NCBI RefSeq assembly: GCF_000003815.2
Contig: NC_049984.1
Coordinates: 13,646,550 to 13,710,549 of the forward strand
Direction of reading: 5' to 3'
Source of the DNA: Branchiostoma floridae
Lineage: Eukaryota > Chordata > Leptocardii > Amphioxiformes > Branchiostomatidae
DNA length: 64,000 nt
Of this stretch, positions 1 to 10,300 are shown in pieces; position 1 is the stretch's first letter, and the number at the start of each line of letters is the position of its first letter. The position numbers and the translations under genes are program-made. The notes beneath the pieces were generated by a model. It was not told the origin of the DNA, made no database searches, and saw nothing but the letters and a program-made list of their open reading frames with translations.

Positions 1-2218
1 CTGTGTCACGACATTTTGCTGATTATTTCCTGACTGATCAAGTGGTAACTGAGCACTTCACAGAGGCAGGTGTTTATCATAGAAGGCCTCATGCCTACAG
101 AAAGGTGAAATAATGGACAGAGATAGGAAAGGCTAAATATGAGTTCTACTAGATTTACCGGTAACTATCATGAGTGTTAGAAAAAACATATGATGTCCCT
201 CAAGTTATCACAGAATTTACCTCCATAAGACACAATCAAGAACAAGCCTTGTCTACTCTCAAGGGGTGAAGAAATCATAAACATTACACATTGATTTGTG
301 TGGCAGTCGTTAAAAAAGTTTATCAGTATATCTCAGATAAATACCAAAACTTTGACGCACAAAGGAATTCTTTCTGAATAATGCATGGTTCACTGGAAAT
401 TAAGGTATGTGTCCTAAATTGTCCTTACATGTGTAAGGGCGCATCTGTTTGATACATGTACTGTGGTTGTTATTCAAAGTTAACAGCTCCGACCTAAGTT
501 TTGAAAAACATCTTATGGGACATCACAAGCGGGTTCACTTCAACCTTTTCCTTTATCATTTTATGCACCAGCAGGCTTACAGAGTAGGGTATCGACTCTA
601 GCCAGACCACTCAACATTTCAAAGAATTCAACAAATCATTTTTTTAAACTTTGAAGTCACAATGCTTTGAAGTCACAATTACCCAGTCATGGAATTAACC
701 GACACAGGCACTGTTGAAGGGACCATATGTATCTTGTTGTTGCCAAGTCACTTAATGCCTAGGCTCAGAAGAAATGTTGGCTCTACAAAGTTGTTTGATA
801 CAGCACATATGATTGATTCATAACAGCACATCAAATCAAGGAGTTTCTATGAGCTCATATAACCTCCTTGATTAAATTGTCTTAATAGTTTCTATCTTAA
901 CAGTCTTTGGAACTATTTGATAGACCTGAGAGAAGCAAGGAAAGAAATGAATGTGACAAAGAATAACAAACCCATTTCAAACAAACAAACATTTCAAAGT
1001 AAAAGAAAACAAAATGTCTAAAGCCTTCCATACCAGGTTTCCACATGATGAACCTTCTTCGTCAATGCGTCTTGTGTACGTGAGCAAACTTTTCTCACAT
1101 GATGAGGACAAATAGGAACGTAGGTATGAGGTACAATGTTCAAATGACCCCTTGATGACATGATAAAGCCTGACCAACCTGGTCTCATTTTAAGACAAAC
1201 ACACCATTTACACCCTTTTACATGGTCAACAAGGTCAGATGATAATCTTGTCAATCAAATCTCAGTTATTGGGGACAGTGTGAAAAATTGAGTAAGTGCA
1301 GATAAAGTGTTAAAGAAGTGTTTTGTTGCAGGTCTGACTCAAAAGGCTACATGAAAGGGTGAAATATGTGTGCATATTGGAGATAATGTTAACTGCTACT
1401 AGTGTCATTAGATATTACAGTTAACGTTACCTATATTCTATTATAGCTACTATGCAAAAATGAAAATAAAACCATTGCAAGTAATATTACCTTATTGCTA
1501 ATTACTTAGAAACACTATCAATGTCAAACACAATACAAAAATGTATATTGTTACAGAAATTGTAGTCATCACAACATCTCCATGTAATTATAGCCGTCTT
1601 GTGTGGCTTGCATAATTTCTGACAAATCTGTTTTTCTAACATTTGGAAATATGAATTTTTTTAACATGGTACTATTATATTACGAATTAATAACAAACTA
1701 ACCTGATGTGTTGACATAACAAAATTTGACAAGTTACGCCCGACATAACTCACCCGTGTTCTTTATCTTTCTTGATCTTACTCTCAATCTAGACAGTACG
1801 TCTTTATCAAAGACAAAGTAAAGCGCGCCTCAGAGTCCGAGTGTGTTGATCCCTCTCGAAGTTGATCAAGTGAGAGACAAGAGTACAAACTACATAATTT
1901 GTAACAAACAACAGTGGACCAAAGTACTACACTGAATCTGGGTCTGTTTCTCTCCCCGGCCTTAACACAGCGTTATATACACTGGGCGTTAACGTGACTG
2001 GTTAACCAACTAGTCCAAGTGCCTGTTGATGTTGTAATTTGCAACAACAACTTTGGCGTGCCCTCACGTTTGACGCATGATGCCATGTTTTCATTCTGTC
2101 ACTTACAAAAACCCAAACTTTTTGTGCAGCGTTCAAACATCAACGTAATACTGAGAATTGGGCAACAACGTCAGTAAAGAATTCATACCAATTTCGACAC
2201 GCTATTCTTGCAAAGTTT
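1..2218. other. Non-coding stretch at left edge
   Basis: AT-rich sequence with only short open frames that resemble no protein I know. If the candidate minus-strand first exon at 2239-2300 is real, this stretch would be the first intron of a gene running off the left edge. No downstream coding exon could be identified here. Confidence 0.5.
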
Positions 2219-2238
2219 CTTGATGAACAGAGACTTAC

Positions 2239-2320
2239 CTGCGTTGCGTGCTGCTCCTACAACGCCTGAAGCCAGAATAGCCGCACCTGGTGTACCTGGC
2301 ACTTTGCACGGCTCACGGAG
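2239..2320 (-). other. Candidate untranslated first exon of a minus-strand gene
   Basis: Read on the minus strand, a GC-richer segment ends at 2239 in CAG followed by GTAAGT, a perfect consensus 5' splice site. There is no ATG in the segment, so it would be 5' UTR. A perfect GTCACGTGAC palindrome lies about 50-130 bp upstream. The right limit (transcription start) is a guess. The product of any such gene lies to the left and is not visible, so this rests on the splice site and promoter-like context alone. Confidence 0.3.
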
Positions 2321-2370
2321 GGGTCCGACCGGATATGACCTCTGGTGACACGGACACGCCTCTTTTATTC

Positions 2371-2380
2371 GTCACGTGAC
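2371..2380. promoter_or_regulatory. GTCACGTGAC E-box (CLEAR-type palindrome)
   Basis: The sequence is the perfect ten-base palindrome GTCACGTGAC, the consensus bound by MiT/TFE and USF bHLH-zip factors. It sits just upstream, in minus-strand sense, of the candidate first exon ending at 2239 and about 1.7 kb upstream of the CYHR1 start codon. A role is inferred from motif and position only. Confidence 0.4.
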
Positions 2381-2407
2381 CGTGAATGTCGCAAAGGGAG
2401 AGATCTC

Positions 2408-2582
2408 CTCTCCGAGCAGAGGTTAGGTGTCGACGTGTTTTGGTATCTTTTGGGGCTCTATTTCAGGTTTTCTGTCTGTTTGTTTAGCTGACGAATAAAA
2501 AGAAACTCTGATAAAATAGGAAACAAAAAAAAAACGACTGGTTGTAAAGAAAACGTGCCAAAACCAAACCTCTGCTTGAGAG
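2408..2582. mobile_element. MITE-like element, 175 bp
   Basis: The left end CTCTCCGAGCAGAGGTTAGG (from 2408) is the inverted match of the right end ending at 2582, whose reverse complement is CTCTCAAGCAGAGGTTTGG. Similarity continues inward for about 20 further bases. There is no coding capacity. The same terminal motif recurs at 2659, 2866, 23900 and 60569, so this is one member of a dispersed family. Confidence 0.7.
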
Positions 2583-2583
2583 A

Positions 2584-2621
2584 TCATTTGCATATTTGCA
2601 CTGGACTCATTTGCATATTTG
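2584..2621 (+). repeat. Two exact copies of an octamer-containing 15-mer
   Basis: TCATTTGCATATTTG occurs at 2584-2598 and again at 2607-2621, a 23-bp period. Each copy contains ATTTGCAT, the POU-factor octamer. A further octamer lies at 4072-4079 next to the CYHR1 start. Regulatory meaning is not established. Confidence 0.55.
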
Positions 2622-2658
2622 GCGGTCAGTTTGATAATGTGACGACGAAGTTATCTCT

Positions 2659-2814
2659 ATCTCCAAGCAGATCTTCCGGTGGTTTAAGATAGTATCATAA
2701 GCTGGGGAAGGAATTTAGCCGGCAGATGAGTTTTATTTCACCGGTGGAATAAAACTCCTCTGTCGGCTAAACTCCTTCCCCATCTTAATATATGATACTG
2801 ATCTGCCTGGAGAG
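2659..2814. mobile_element. Fold-back MITE-like element, about 156 bp
   Basis: The left end ATCTCCAAGCAGATC and right end GATCTGCCTGGAGAG are inverted matches. Most of the interior is also an imperfect inverted repeat: AGTATCATA near the left pairs with TATGATACT near the right, and GGGGAAGGA pairs with TCCTTCCCC. The whole unit could fold into a long hairpin centred near 2739. It is non-autonomous, with no open frame of interest. Confidence 0.75.
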
Positions 2815-2826
2815 TAACGCGTTACT

Positions 2827-2867
2827 AGTAATTCACCCTACCAAGGTCCTTGGTAGGGTGAATTACT
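2827..2867. repeat. Perfect 20-bp-arm palindrome, 1-nt spacer
   Basis: The arm 2827-2846 is exactly complementary to 2848-2867, separated by a single T at 2847. It sits between the fold-back element ending at 2814 and another copy of the CTCTCC-AGGCAGAGGTT terminus starting at 2866. It may be the scar or end of a transposon. Confidence 0.85.
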
Positions 2868-3122
2868 CTCCAGGCAGAGGTTAGGTGCCGGCTGTTTTTT
2901 AAACGTTTTTTAGTCGTTTTTATCGGGCTTTCTATTTTGTCATGTTTCTTGAAGTCCGCAAAACACAACAAGATAGTAAGCGTTACCAAAATATTGCTAT
3001 GTTTTGCCAAGGATGTTACATCAACTTGGTTTTGCGGTGTAACGTCCTTGCTTCAAGAAATATAACAAAATATGGCAGAATAATTCTAGAGGACCCTTGC
3101 TCCCGGCTGCGTCTGCTTGCCT
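2866..3122. mobile_element. Third MITE-family end with nested hairpins
   Basis: It starts with CTCTCCAGGCAGAGGTTAGG, nearly identical to the left end at 2408. The right end is not clear. Inside, TTTCTTGAAG (2945-2954) pairs with CTTCAAGAAA (3051-3060), CCGCAAAAC (2956-2964) pairs with GTTTTGCGG (3029-3037), and a 15-mer at 3008-3022 pairs with 3036-3050 with two mismatches. The second and third pairings are mutually exclusive. The right boundary at about 3122 is approximate. Confidence 0.5.
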
Positions 3123-4060
3123 AAGTAAAATACTAGCAGCGCGATATTCAGAAGGCCTTCTGATAAAAGCTCCTTGATTCTAGGTGTCATTTTAACCAAC
3201 TTTTAAGCAGCGGATTGTAATAAAAAAAGGCACCGTAGCAGTATCAAACTCTTCCAATGATTAGAAGTTTTAATAGACGCTTTTTGTCCTTGACGTTTTC
3301 CTTATCTCATGTTGCACTCTTTCTTCGTGGTATCTGCAGATCCCACCGGCTTCTAATGTCAACTTTGAACGGCAAGGACTTTGAAAACAGTCCGACTGGG
3401 TCCATAACGGAGGCTAAGCGTTATATGATTTGATTAATATATGGGCGCAGGTGAAAAGAAATGTAAAAAATGAAAGAATGAACTTTTAAAAGCTCATTAG
3501 AATGACGAAAATAGAATAAAAAATAAAAATTCAACACTTCAAACAAATAAAACTATCTGCCAGAGGGAAAGACCATGTTAGTCACTGAGTGCACAGAACG
3601 CATTTATCGGCGATTTCTAGACAGGCAGGCCAGAGCACCCCCCCCCCCCCAAAAAAAAACCCAAGGACCTTTCATCAGATTTAAAAAAACAACACGGTAA
3701 CCAATTTTATATATATAACAGCTTATTTGATGCAGGAGGTTTTGGGCAAATTCTGTTGTAATGATGGTGAGGTAGTACCACACGATCACTACCGGGCAAG
3801 CAGGCTAATGATGAGGAGATGAGGAGAATGATGAAGAGGAGAATGTAATGCCCCATTGGCTGCGCGCGATGCAGTGTTTAGTGGTTCGTCCCGTGACTCC
3901 AGTTGTTGCACCTGTTCACTACAACCAGCAATTTACGAGCTGGAACCATTTGTGGAATCCTAATTTACAACTCTGAAGTGGTTGGTTCATTCTACCATTG
4001 AAAACCTGGACAATTTGGCATTTGGCTTCCTACTTTTTAATGAAAACTAGCTGGTCGCAT
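3123..4060. other. Non-coding stretch 5' of CYHR1
   Basis: No coding exon is seen. It contains a C/A homopolymer tract at about 3640-3659 and an AATGATGAGGAG-type purine-rich simple repeat at about 3808-3847. The last few hundred bases are presumably the CYHR1 promoter and 5' UTR. Confidence 0.5.
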
Positions 4061-4071
4061 TTTGCTACATA

Positions 4072-4079
4072 ATTTGCAT
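4072..4079 (+). promoter_or_regulatory. ATTTGCAT octamer in CYHR1 proximal promoter or 5' UTR
   Basis: An exact POU octamer 39 bp upstream of the CYHR1 start codon and 17 bp upstream of a perfect CRE. Motif and position only. Confidence 0.3.
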
Positions 4080-4096
4080 ATCTATGACGAAATATC

Positions 4097-4104
4097 TGAC
4101 GTCA
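4097..4104. promoter_or_regulatory. Perfect CRE, TGACGTCA
   Basis: The palindromic full cAMP-response element TGACGTCA ends 13 bp before the CYHR1 ATG. CREB/ATF sites of this type are typical of broadly active TATA-less vertebrate promoters. Its closeness to the ATG implies a very short 5' UTR if it is functional. Confidence 0.45.
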
Positions 4105-4117
4105 CAGAACAACAAAA

Positions 4118-4342
4118 ATGGCTGACCTCGGAGGGGAGGAGCTGCCGCAGATTGAAGAAAGTTCCGAACAACCGTCGACTTCTCGCGAAGAAGATGTGGA
4201 AATCGTCGAACCAGTCAAGAAAAGGGCAAAGAAGGATTACGGGGACGGTAGGCGGCCGGAAGAAGACAGACTAGAGAGAAGACTGAACGGAATTCTGTGC
4301 TGCACTGTTTGCCTGGACCTGCCCAAATCTGCTGTTTACCAG
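4118..4342 (+). CDS. CYHR1: CYHR1 exon 1 (residues 1-75)
   Basis: Runs from ATG to CAG before GTTCGG; phase 0. Encodes the acidic N-terminus, the KKRAKK patch and the first RING cysteine pair in CTVCLDLP. Confidence 0.92.
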
Positions 4343-7300
4343 GTTCGGTCTCGGAAACAAATTCCGATCAAACTCCATCTGCTTGATGCACATAATCATT
4401 CTGTGCGAAATCAAAAGCAAACAATGTTTTCAATGCCTCCATCGTTCTTTCCTTTGCATGTACATTTTGTCTGTGTTATGCACTTATGCACATCTTGTTC
4501 TCTGTTTTTTCCCCAGTTATTTGTGCCGGTGATGTCATAATGTTTTGCTTTTCCAGTTGAGCAGTCAAGCTAGACTAATTTAAATATTTGTAGGTCACCA
4601 TGGGCGGTAATTTCACATGCTGACAGTGCTATATTTGGGCTCCTCAGAATTTTGGTTATCTTACCATATTTGTCTGTGAGCTAGGATGGTTCATTTGGCC
4701 TTGACTGTAACTATGCTGAAAATGCAGAATTTACTAATTTGGAAAATGCATTATGATGGTGAGACTCATTTATGGGAACTGTGGCCGAAGTTGTGGCAAA
4801 TACCATCATATGTAATCAACTTAATTCTATTCTTATTCACTGAATACAGTGAATACTGAATTTGTATGCTTTGGGTTACAGTTTGTTGTGATGATGAAAC
4901 CCCTGGCTTGGCTTGTCCCCCTGGAGGTTTTTACCCTCCTGATTGGTTGGACCTGACCAATCACGTGTTAGAATTTGGGTCACATGATCCAGGTGATAGG
5001 GATTACATCATTCTGTCAACAAACCTGTCTTATTGTATGGTGAAAAACAAACAATGGTAGTTTGATGCAGCACTGCCATGGCTGAAGCTGAGGGGTATTG
5101 GGAATTGGTACAATCTATTACAAATGACAAAGGAGGCTGATTGGAATGAAAAAAAAACACAACAAAAAACCATCTTACCAACATGAAGAATTGATGACAA
5201 ACTATACACGAGATTTGTAAACCATTTTTTCCGTTGATGAAGGTTAGAATTTCAGGTAATAAGATATGCCAAATAAGAACTACTCAAGTGACTGGATATT
5301 ATTTTGCAAATTGTTAGGCACATTTTCTTTTCATTTGATTACAAGGTCTTAGTACTGTATTACAGCAGCTATGCATTAATGCACACGCGCGTGCATGTGC
5401 GCACGTGCACACACACACATACACACACAAACAGAAGCAGAAAGGAGGGGAAAAAAGACTGCACAGTGTCTCTGCTGTGCTTTCCTTCAGTTTTAGATAA
5501 TTTCATTACATGAAAATATTTTTCATTGCTGCATATCTTCCTTAGAAGGAAACAGTTCATGAAAAGTGCTTCATGAAAAATGTGCTGCTTGTATTGAAAC
5601 TACTTCTGGAGGAATTTAAAATTGCCATGAAAAATCTGCAAATTTGCTACCAATAGCTTGCAATTTTGACATGATTTTTCTTTATTTTTACTTTTCCCCA
5701 GTGTACAAATGGACACCTGATGTGTGCCGGCTGTTTTACACACCTGTTAGCGGATGCTAGGCTGAAGGACGAGCAGGCGTCCTGCCCGGGATGTCGCACG
5801 GACATCAGTCGCGGGAACTGCTCCCGCAACCTGGCTGTGGAGAAGGCAGTAAGCGAGCTGCCGGCAAACTGTCAGTATTGTAGCTGCCAGTACCCTCGGA
5901 GCAAGCTGGAGAAACATGAGACTGAGGAGTGTCAGGACAGGTACAGTATGTCTGTCTATGTGGGTCAGGGAGAAACGACCCTGTGCCCAAGCCCTCTGCT
6001 GTATGTTCACCTGCACCGACATTTGATAGGTAAAACACACCACTGCTGTTGAACCCACAAGTAGCACCATACACTGATTTTACAGTCTAGAACACTGTGT
6101 TTGCAGCTGCCAGAAATTCACTAAGTTGCAGAAGGTACTAGTATATGATTATATCCTCACCAGATTCCTATTGCTGAGATTTATAGTGTTACATTTTTTA
6201 ACAGCATCAGAAAAAAAGAATGTTGAAGAAATAAACTCATGCTTTAAGCACCATTACCAGTTGAAATAAAGGCACAAACAAACAAAAAGGGTCATAAAGT
6301 GCCCATTAAAATTCTTTTGTGGCTGTTTGGAAAAAGCAAATTATAAACTAAAAATCTCACCGGATAAACATATTTTGTGTCAGATGCACCTTGAAAAGCT
6401 ACTACAAATATGAAAGCAACATTGTTGTTGACACTGACTTTTCACAACCTACTGAAATATTTAGAAATTTTACAAATTTATTGCTTTATCACATTGACTA
6501 TACAAATATGGTCAGAAACAGCATATTCAATAATGCAAAATTAAGATGGCATGATAGGCATTGATAATGCAAATAAGACTAACTAGCATAATCCTCGTCC
6601 AATGATAGCCTTCACCTATATTGCAAGACAAATTCCTATCCTTTGGCAGAAAGTTATTATATTATATAACGTTTCCTCATTGATTATGGAAATGAGCCCA
6701 AATATTCAAATTTACTATGTCTTTACTTAACTTATATTTGTCATGGACTAATTCCTATCTTTTTAAATTGTTTTGTCAGCAGTTATGCAATGGTGAAGCC
6801 CATTTTTCAATAACTACCTGGCTCAAACAGAAGGAGGAGAACTTCTATCACTACATGACTATAACTCACTGGTTTCATAGTAGTCTGTGTAACACAAACT
6901 CCGCTATCCAGGGCTGTAACTGCCCGTCGGATGTTTGGCGGGCTGCTATAAGCGAGATTTAATCAGGCTAGTTTGATATAGGGAGATATGTGATTTTGGC
7001 CAAGTAATCTGGCTCTCACATTTTTGCTGCACCTTGAGGCATAAAAAATAAATCCTGGGTACCAATTAGGGCTCCGAACACTCACTACCAGTATAACTGG
7101 GGCTCCATACACTGACAGCCTTTTTGTTGTGTTGAGTATATTGCACATGGTAAATGTTAGTTTTAGGGGATTGAATTATCTGGTTGTTGCAAACACAGTG
7201 CTGCATTTTTTAAATTGTTATAACTTAAGTTTTCAGATGTAATTTGTGGCCAACAATGTATGGTGCCTGATGATGGTCCACCAAAATTGCTCTGTCCTGG

Positions 7301-10300
7301 TCTGGGTTGTATCATGTCATTCACAGTGTAAGTATTGTTTCACAGTATCATTGTAACAAAAATGTAGTCCAAATGACAAAATATATCCGGCACTAACTAT
7401 AAACATAAAACGTGTTAATAATTCAAAAGGGGACATTCAAATTTGAGTTTCAGATGGACTGTGCAAATCAAAATGGGAACAAAGCAGACAACATGATAAC
7501 AGTAGTCCATATATTATTGAAGACCTTTAAAAATGTCTTTATAAAATTAAGGGTATACAAACTGGAAAATTTTAATGACATTTGTGCCATACCATGATAT
7601 TGTCATCCCAAAGAATAAAAACTTTATACCAATTGGATCATCATGGTAAATACGGTTGATTTCTTATCATTATAAATGAGTAATAAGACTGAACACATAT
7701 GCCATTGTTTCTGACTGTTTTGTACCAATATTGATTGGAAAACAGTGTGACCCACTTATCAAGACCAATAAGATCATGCATATTTAATGCTGTTTTGATT
7801 TGAATTCATTTTCAAGGTACAATACAATGTCAGAAAAACACATCAATATGTCAAAATCTTGACAAAGACTGGTGCTGTTCAGTTGAAAATTTGGGTGAGT
7901 CCAATTTTTGTGTTGGATATTACAGTTAAATCAGTTCAATAATGTCAAAATCTTTGAAAGTAGAAGAGATGGTTAATAAAATAACCTTTTAAATTGTACA
8001 TACCACCCAGGGCTGACTCAAACTTTTTTCCAGCATGGCTGTTGACAGCAATTTTTTCTGTCAATTTTCATGGTAACTGTGACATCTGTCATTTCAATCA
8101 TATGGCAATATATTTCTATTAGATTCATGTCATGAAGTTCAAATTTTCTGGATAGGTGAAGTTCAGATTTCTGGATGGATAGGTTGGAATTTTTGTCCAT
8201 CCCATTTGCAAATTTCCGTCCCATAACAGAGGAATGGGTCCTGTAGACAACCCTGATATCAACTGTAAGTACTTTTTTAAAATCAAAACCTTAAGACCAG
8301 TGGTTAAATAGCAAATACAATTTGTCCTTTTACTACAATGACAGTAAAAAATGAAAGGAGATTTAGGATGTATAGCAACTCACCAATCATTGTATACATT
8401 TTTTTCTGAGCTCACCTGTGTGCAAATGACCTGATAAACTCAACATGGACAGGGCAATTTTGTCACATGATTAATGTGAGAATGTCAATAGGTATGAAGT
8501 AGGACATCACCTTGTAGCACAGAACATTTAGCAATTGCCAAATTGCTGTCTGTTTGATTGTGATTATGATGATGATGAGGTGCATGTTATTTTCTATACA
8601 GCATCTGTTTGTGGAAGCATTGAGTGTCACTGCAACTGTACGTTATGTAGAATGTAACAAGGATGGTGGGTTTTTCTCTTCTGGTCTCTCTCAGGACCTA
8701 CATTCACTCTAACCTTGGAGCAAAGAGGTTCAATATCCATACATTTTTGCTGAATAATCACAGTGAAATCTCAAAAGTCATATATCAAAACGAGCCTGTC
8801 GAAACAACAAAATCATAACTGCCAAACTTCCTTTTTTGAGCCATCTGACAACACATTGTGATTAGTATATGCAGAACCAACACAAATTGACATGACCACA
8901 CCAACTGCCATGAAGCTGCAGCAGCCCATCAAGAGATGTTACAACAGGCTATCAGCAGTCAGTCATCAGCAGACATTACAGATTGAAATCAGCGAAACTT
9001 GCACAACAATGGCTTCTTGCTGGTGAGAAGAAAACGGAACCATCATTTTGCCTGACCTTGAATGATGTAGATGTAGACTGTGGGATGAGCTCCGTCCACC
9101 TGGGTTTAGTAAGGAAGCTGGAGACCACAAGCACTGTCGGGATGCAGCAGCCTGAACCAATGCTTCAGATGATGAAGGATGCAGGAGGCCATACCTGTAC
9201 ATGTGCTACCTGCAGCTCAACGGATGTGGGTAAAACCTGTGGCCAACTGCTCAACAGCCAACTAATGACGACGATGAGGATGATGATGATGAAGATGATG
9301 ATGAAGAAGATGATGATGATGATGATGTCTACTAGAGAATAGTGGTAATCCCAGCAACTCTGATGACCCCACTGAGAATCATCATAGCACACAGACACAT
9401 ACATCTACAGTTCATTTCAGGAAACACATTAAAGTAATGACTTCTTCATACTCAAATCCAAAACCTCAGCCAGGCTCTGAAATTCTAGCAACTCAAACTG
9501 GTTGTGAACCCAATTTCTGTCTCTGCATTTGATAAGATGATACTGGTACATTTAGCAAGAAATGTAAATTGTCACATTTTCATATACACTCTTTTGACAA
9601 AAAAGTATGAAGAGGTTACTACTTAATATATTCTGAGAAAGCTTGCACAAAGTGGCTCATGAAAGGAAGTCATATGGAATACAGTATGTGTTATCATCTA
9701 GGATGCATTTTCTGGGTTTACACACTAAGGATTTTTGTCTTAAGTTTGGCTCACATGTGTTCCTGATGGATGTTTACATTTTGATTCAAGCAGACACTTT
9801 GCAACATGCAGTATTGCATGTGTACATTGAATAAATCTCCAAAGCCATGCATGCAACAGTGCAGCAGTTTCAGAAAATGCATGTGGAACTTTCCAGTGTT
9901 TAAATAACACAAATTGTTCAAAGTTAACCTCTGTTAAAGAGGTAAAAATAAGGAATTATTACTGCTGCTGAAAAAAATCCATTATACTCCATTTGAACTG
10001 AAACTGATAGCTTTTTCCTGACTACTCATCAATACTTAACCAGTATGACACACGCAAAATATGCCTGTGATTTTGACCAACTTTCAAAGTTGCATTCAAT
10101 TTAAGACAAGGTATGTAAACTCAGATTTCAGACTGCCAAATATTTTTCCCAGACTTGTAGAGATTTCACTGTGACAGTCATTTTGCTCCAAGTCCCAAAA
10201 GTGTGTCTTTGTGTCTATCGTTCCACCTGCCTTTGTTCATCCATTTTGTGTTAACTCTAAAGTCAAGAGGTAAAGAGCAGTTCCTCTTAAAAAATGGGGG

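Noticed and set aside
8983-9342. 119-codon open frame in CYHR1 intron 2
   Set aside because: Its second half is the GAT microsatellite read as Met/Lys. The first half has no recognisable motif and no matching splice sites; CYHR1 phases close without it.
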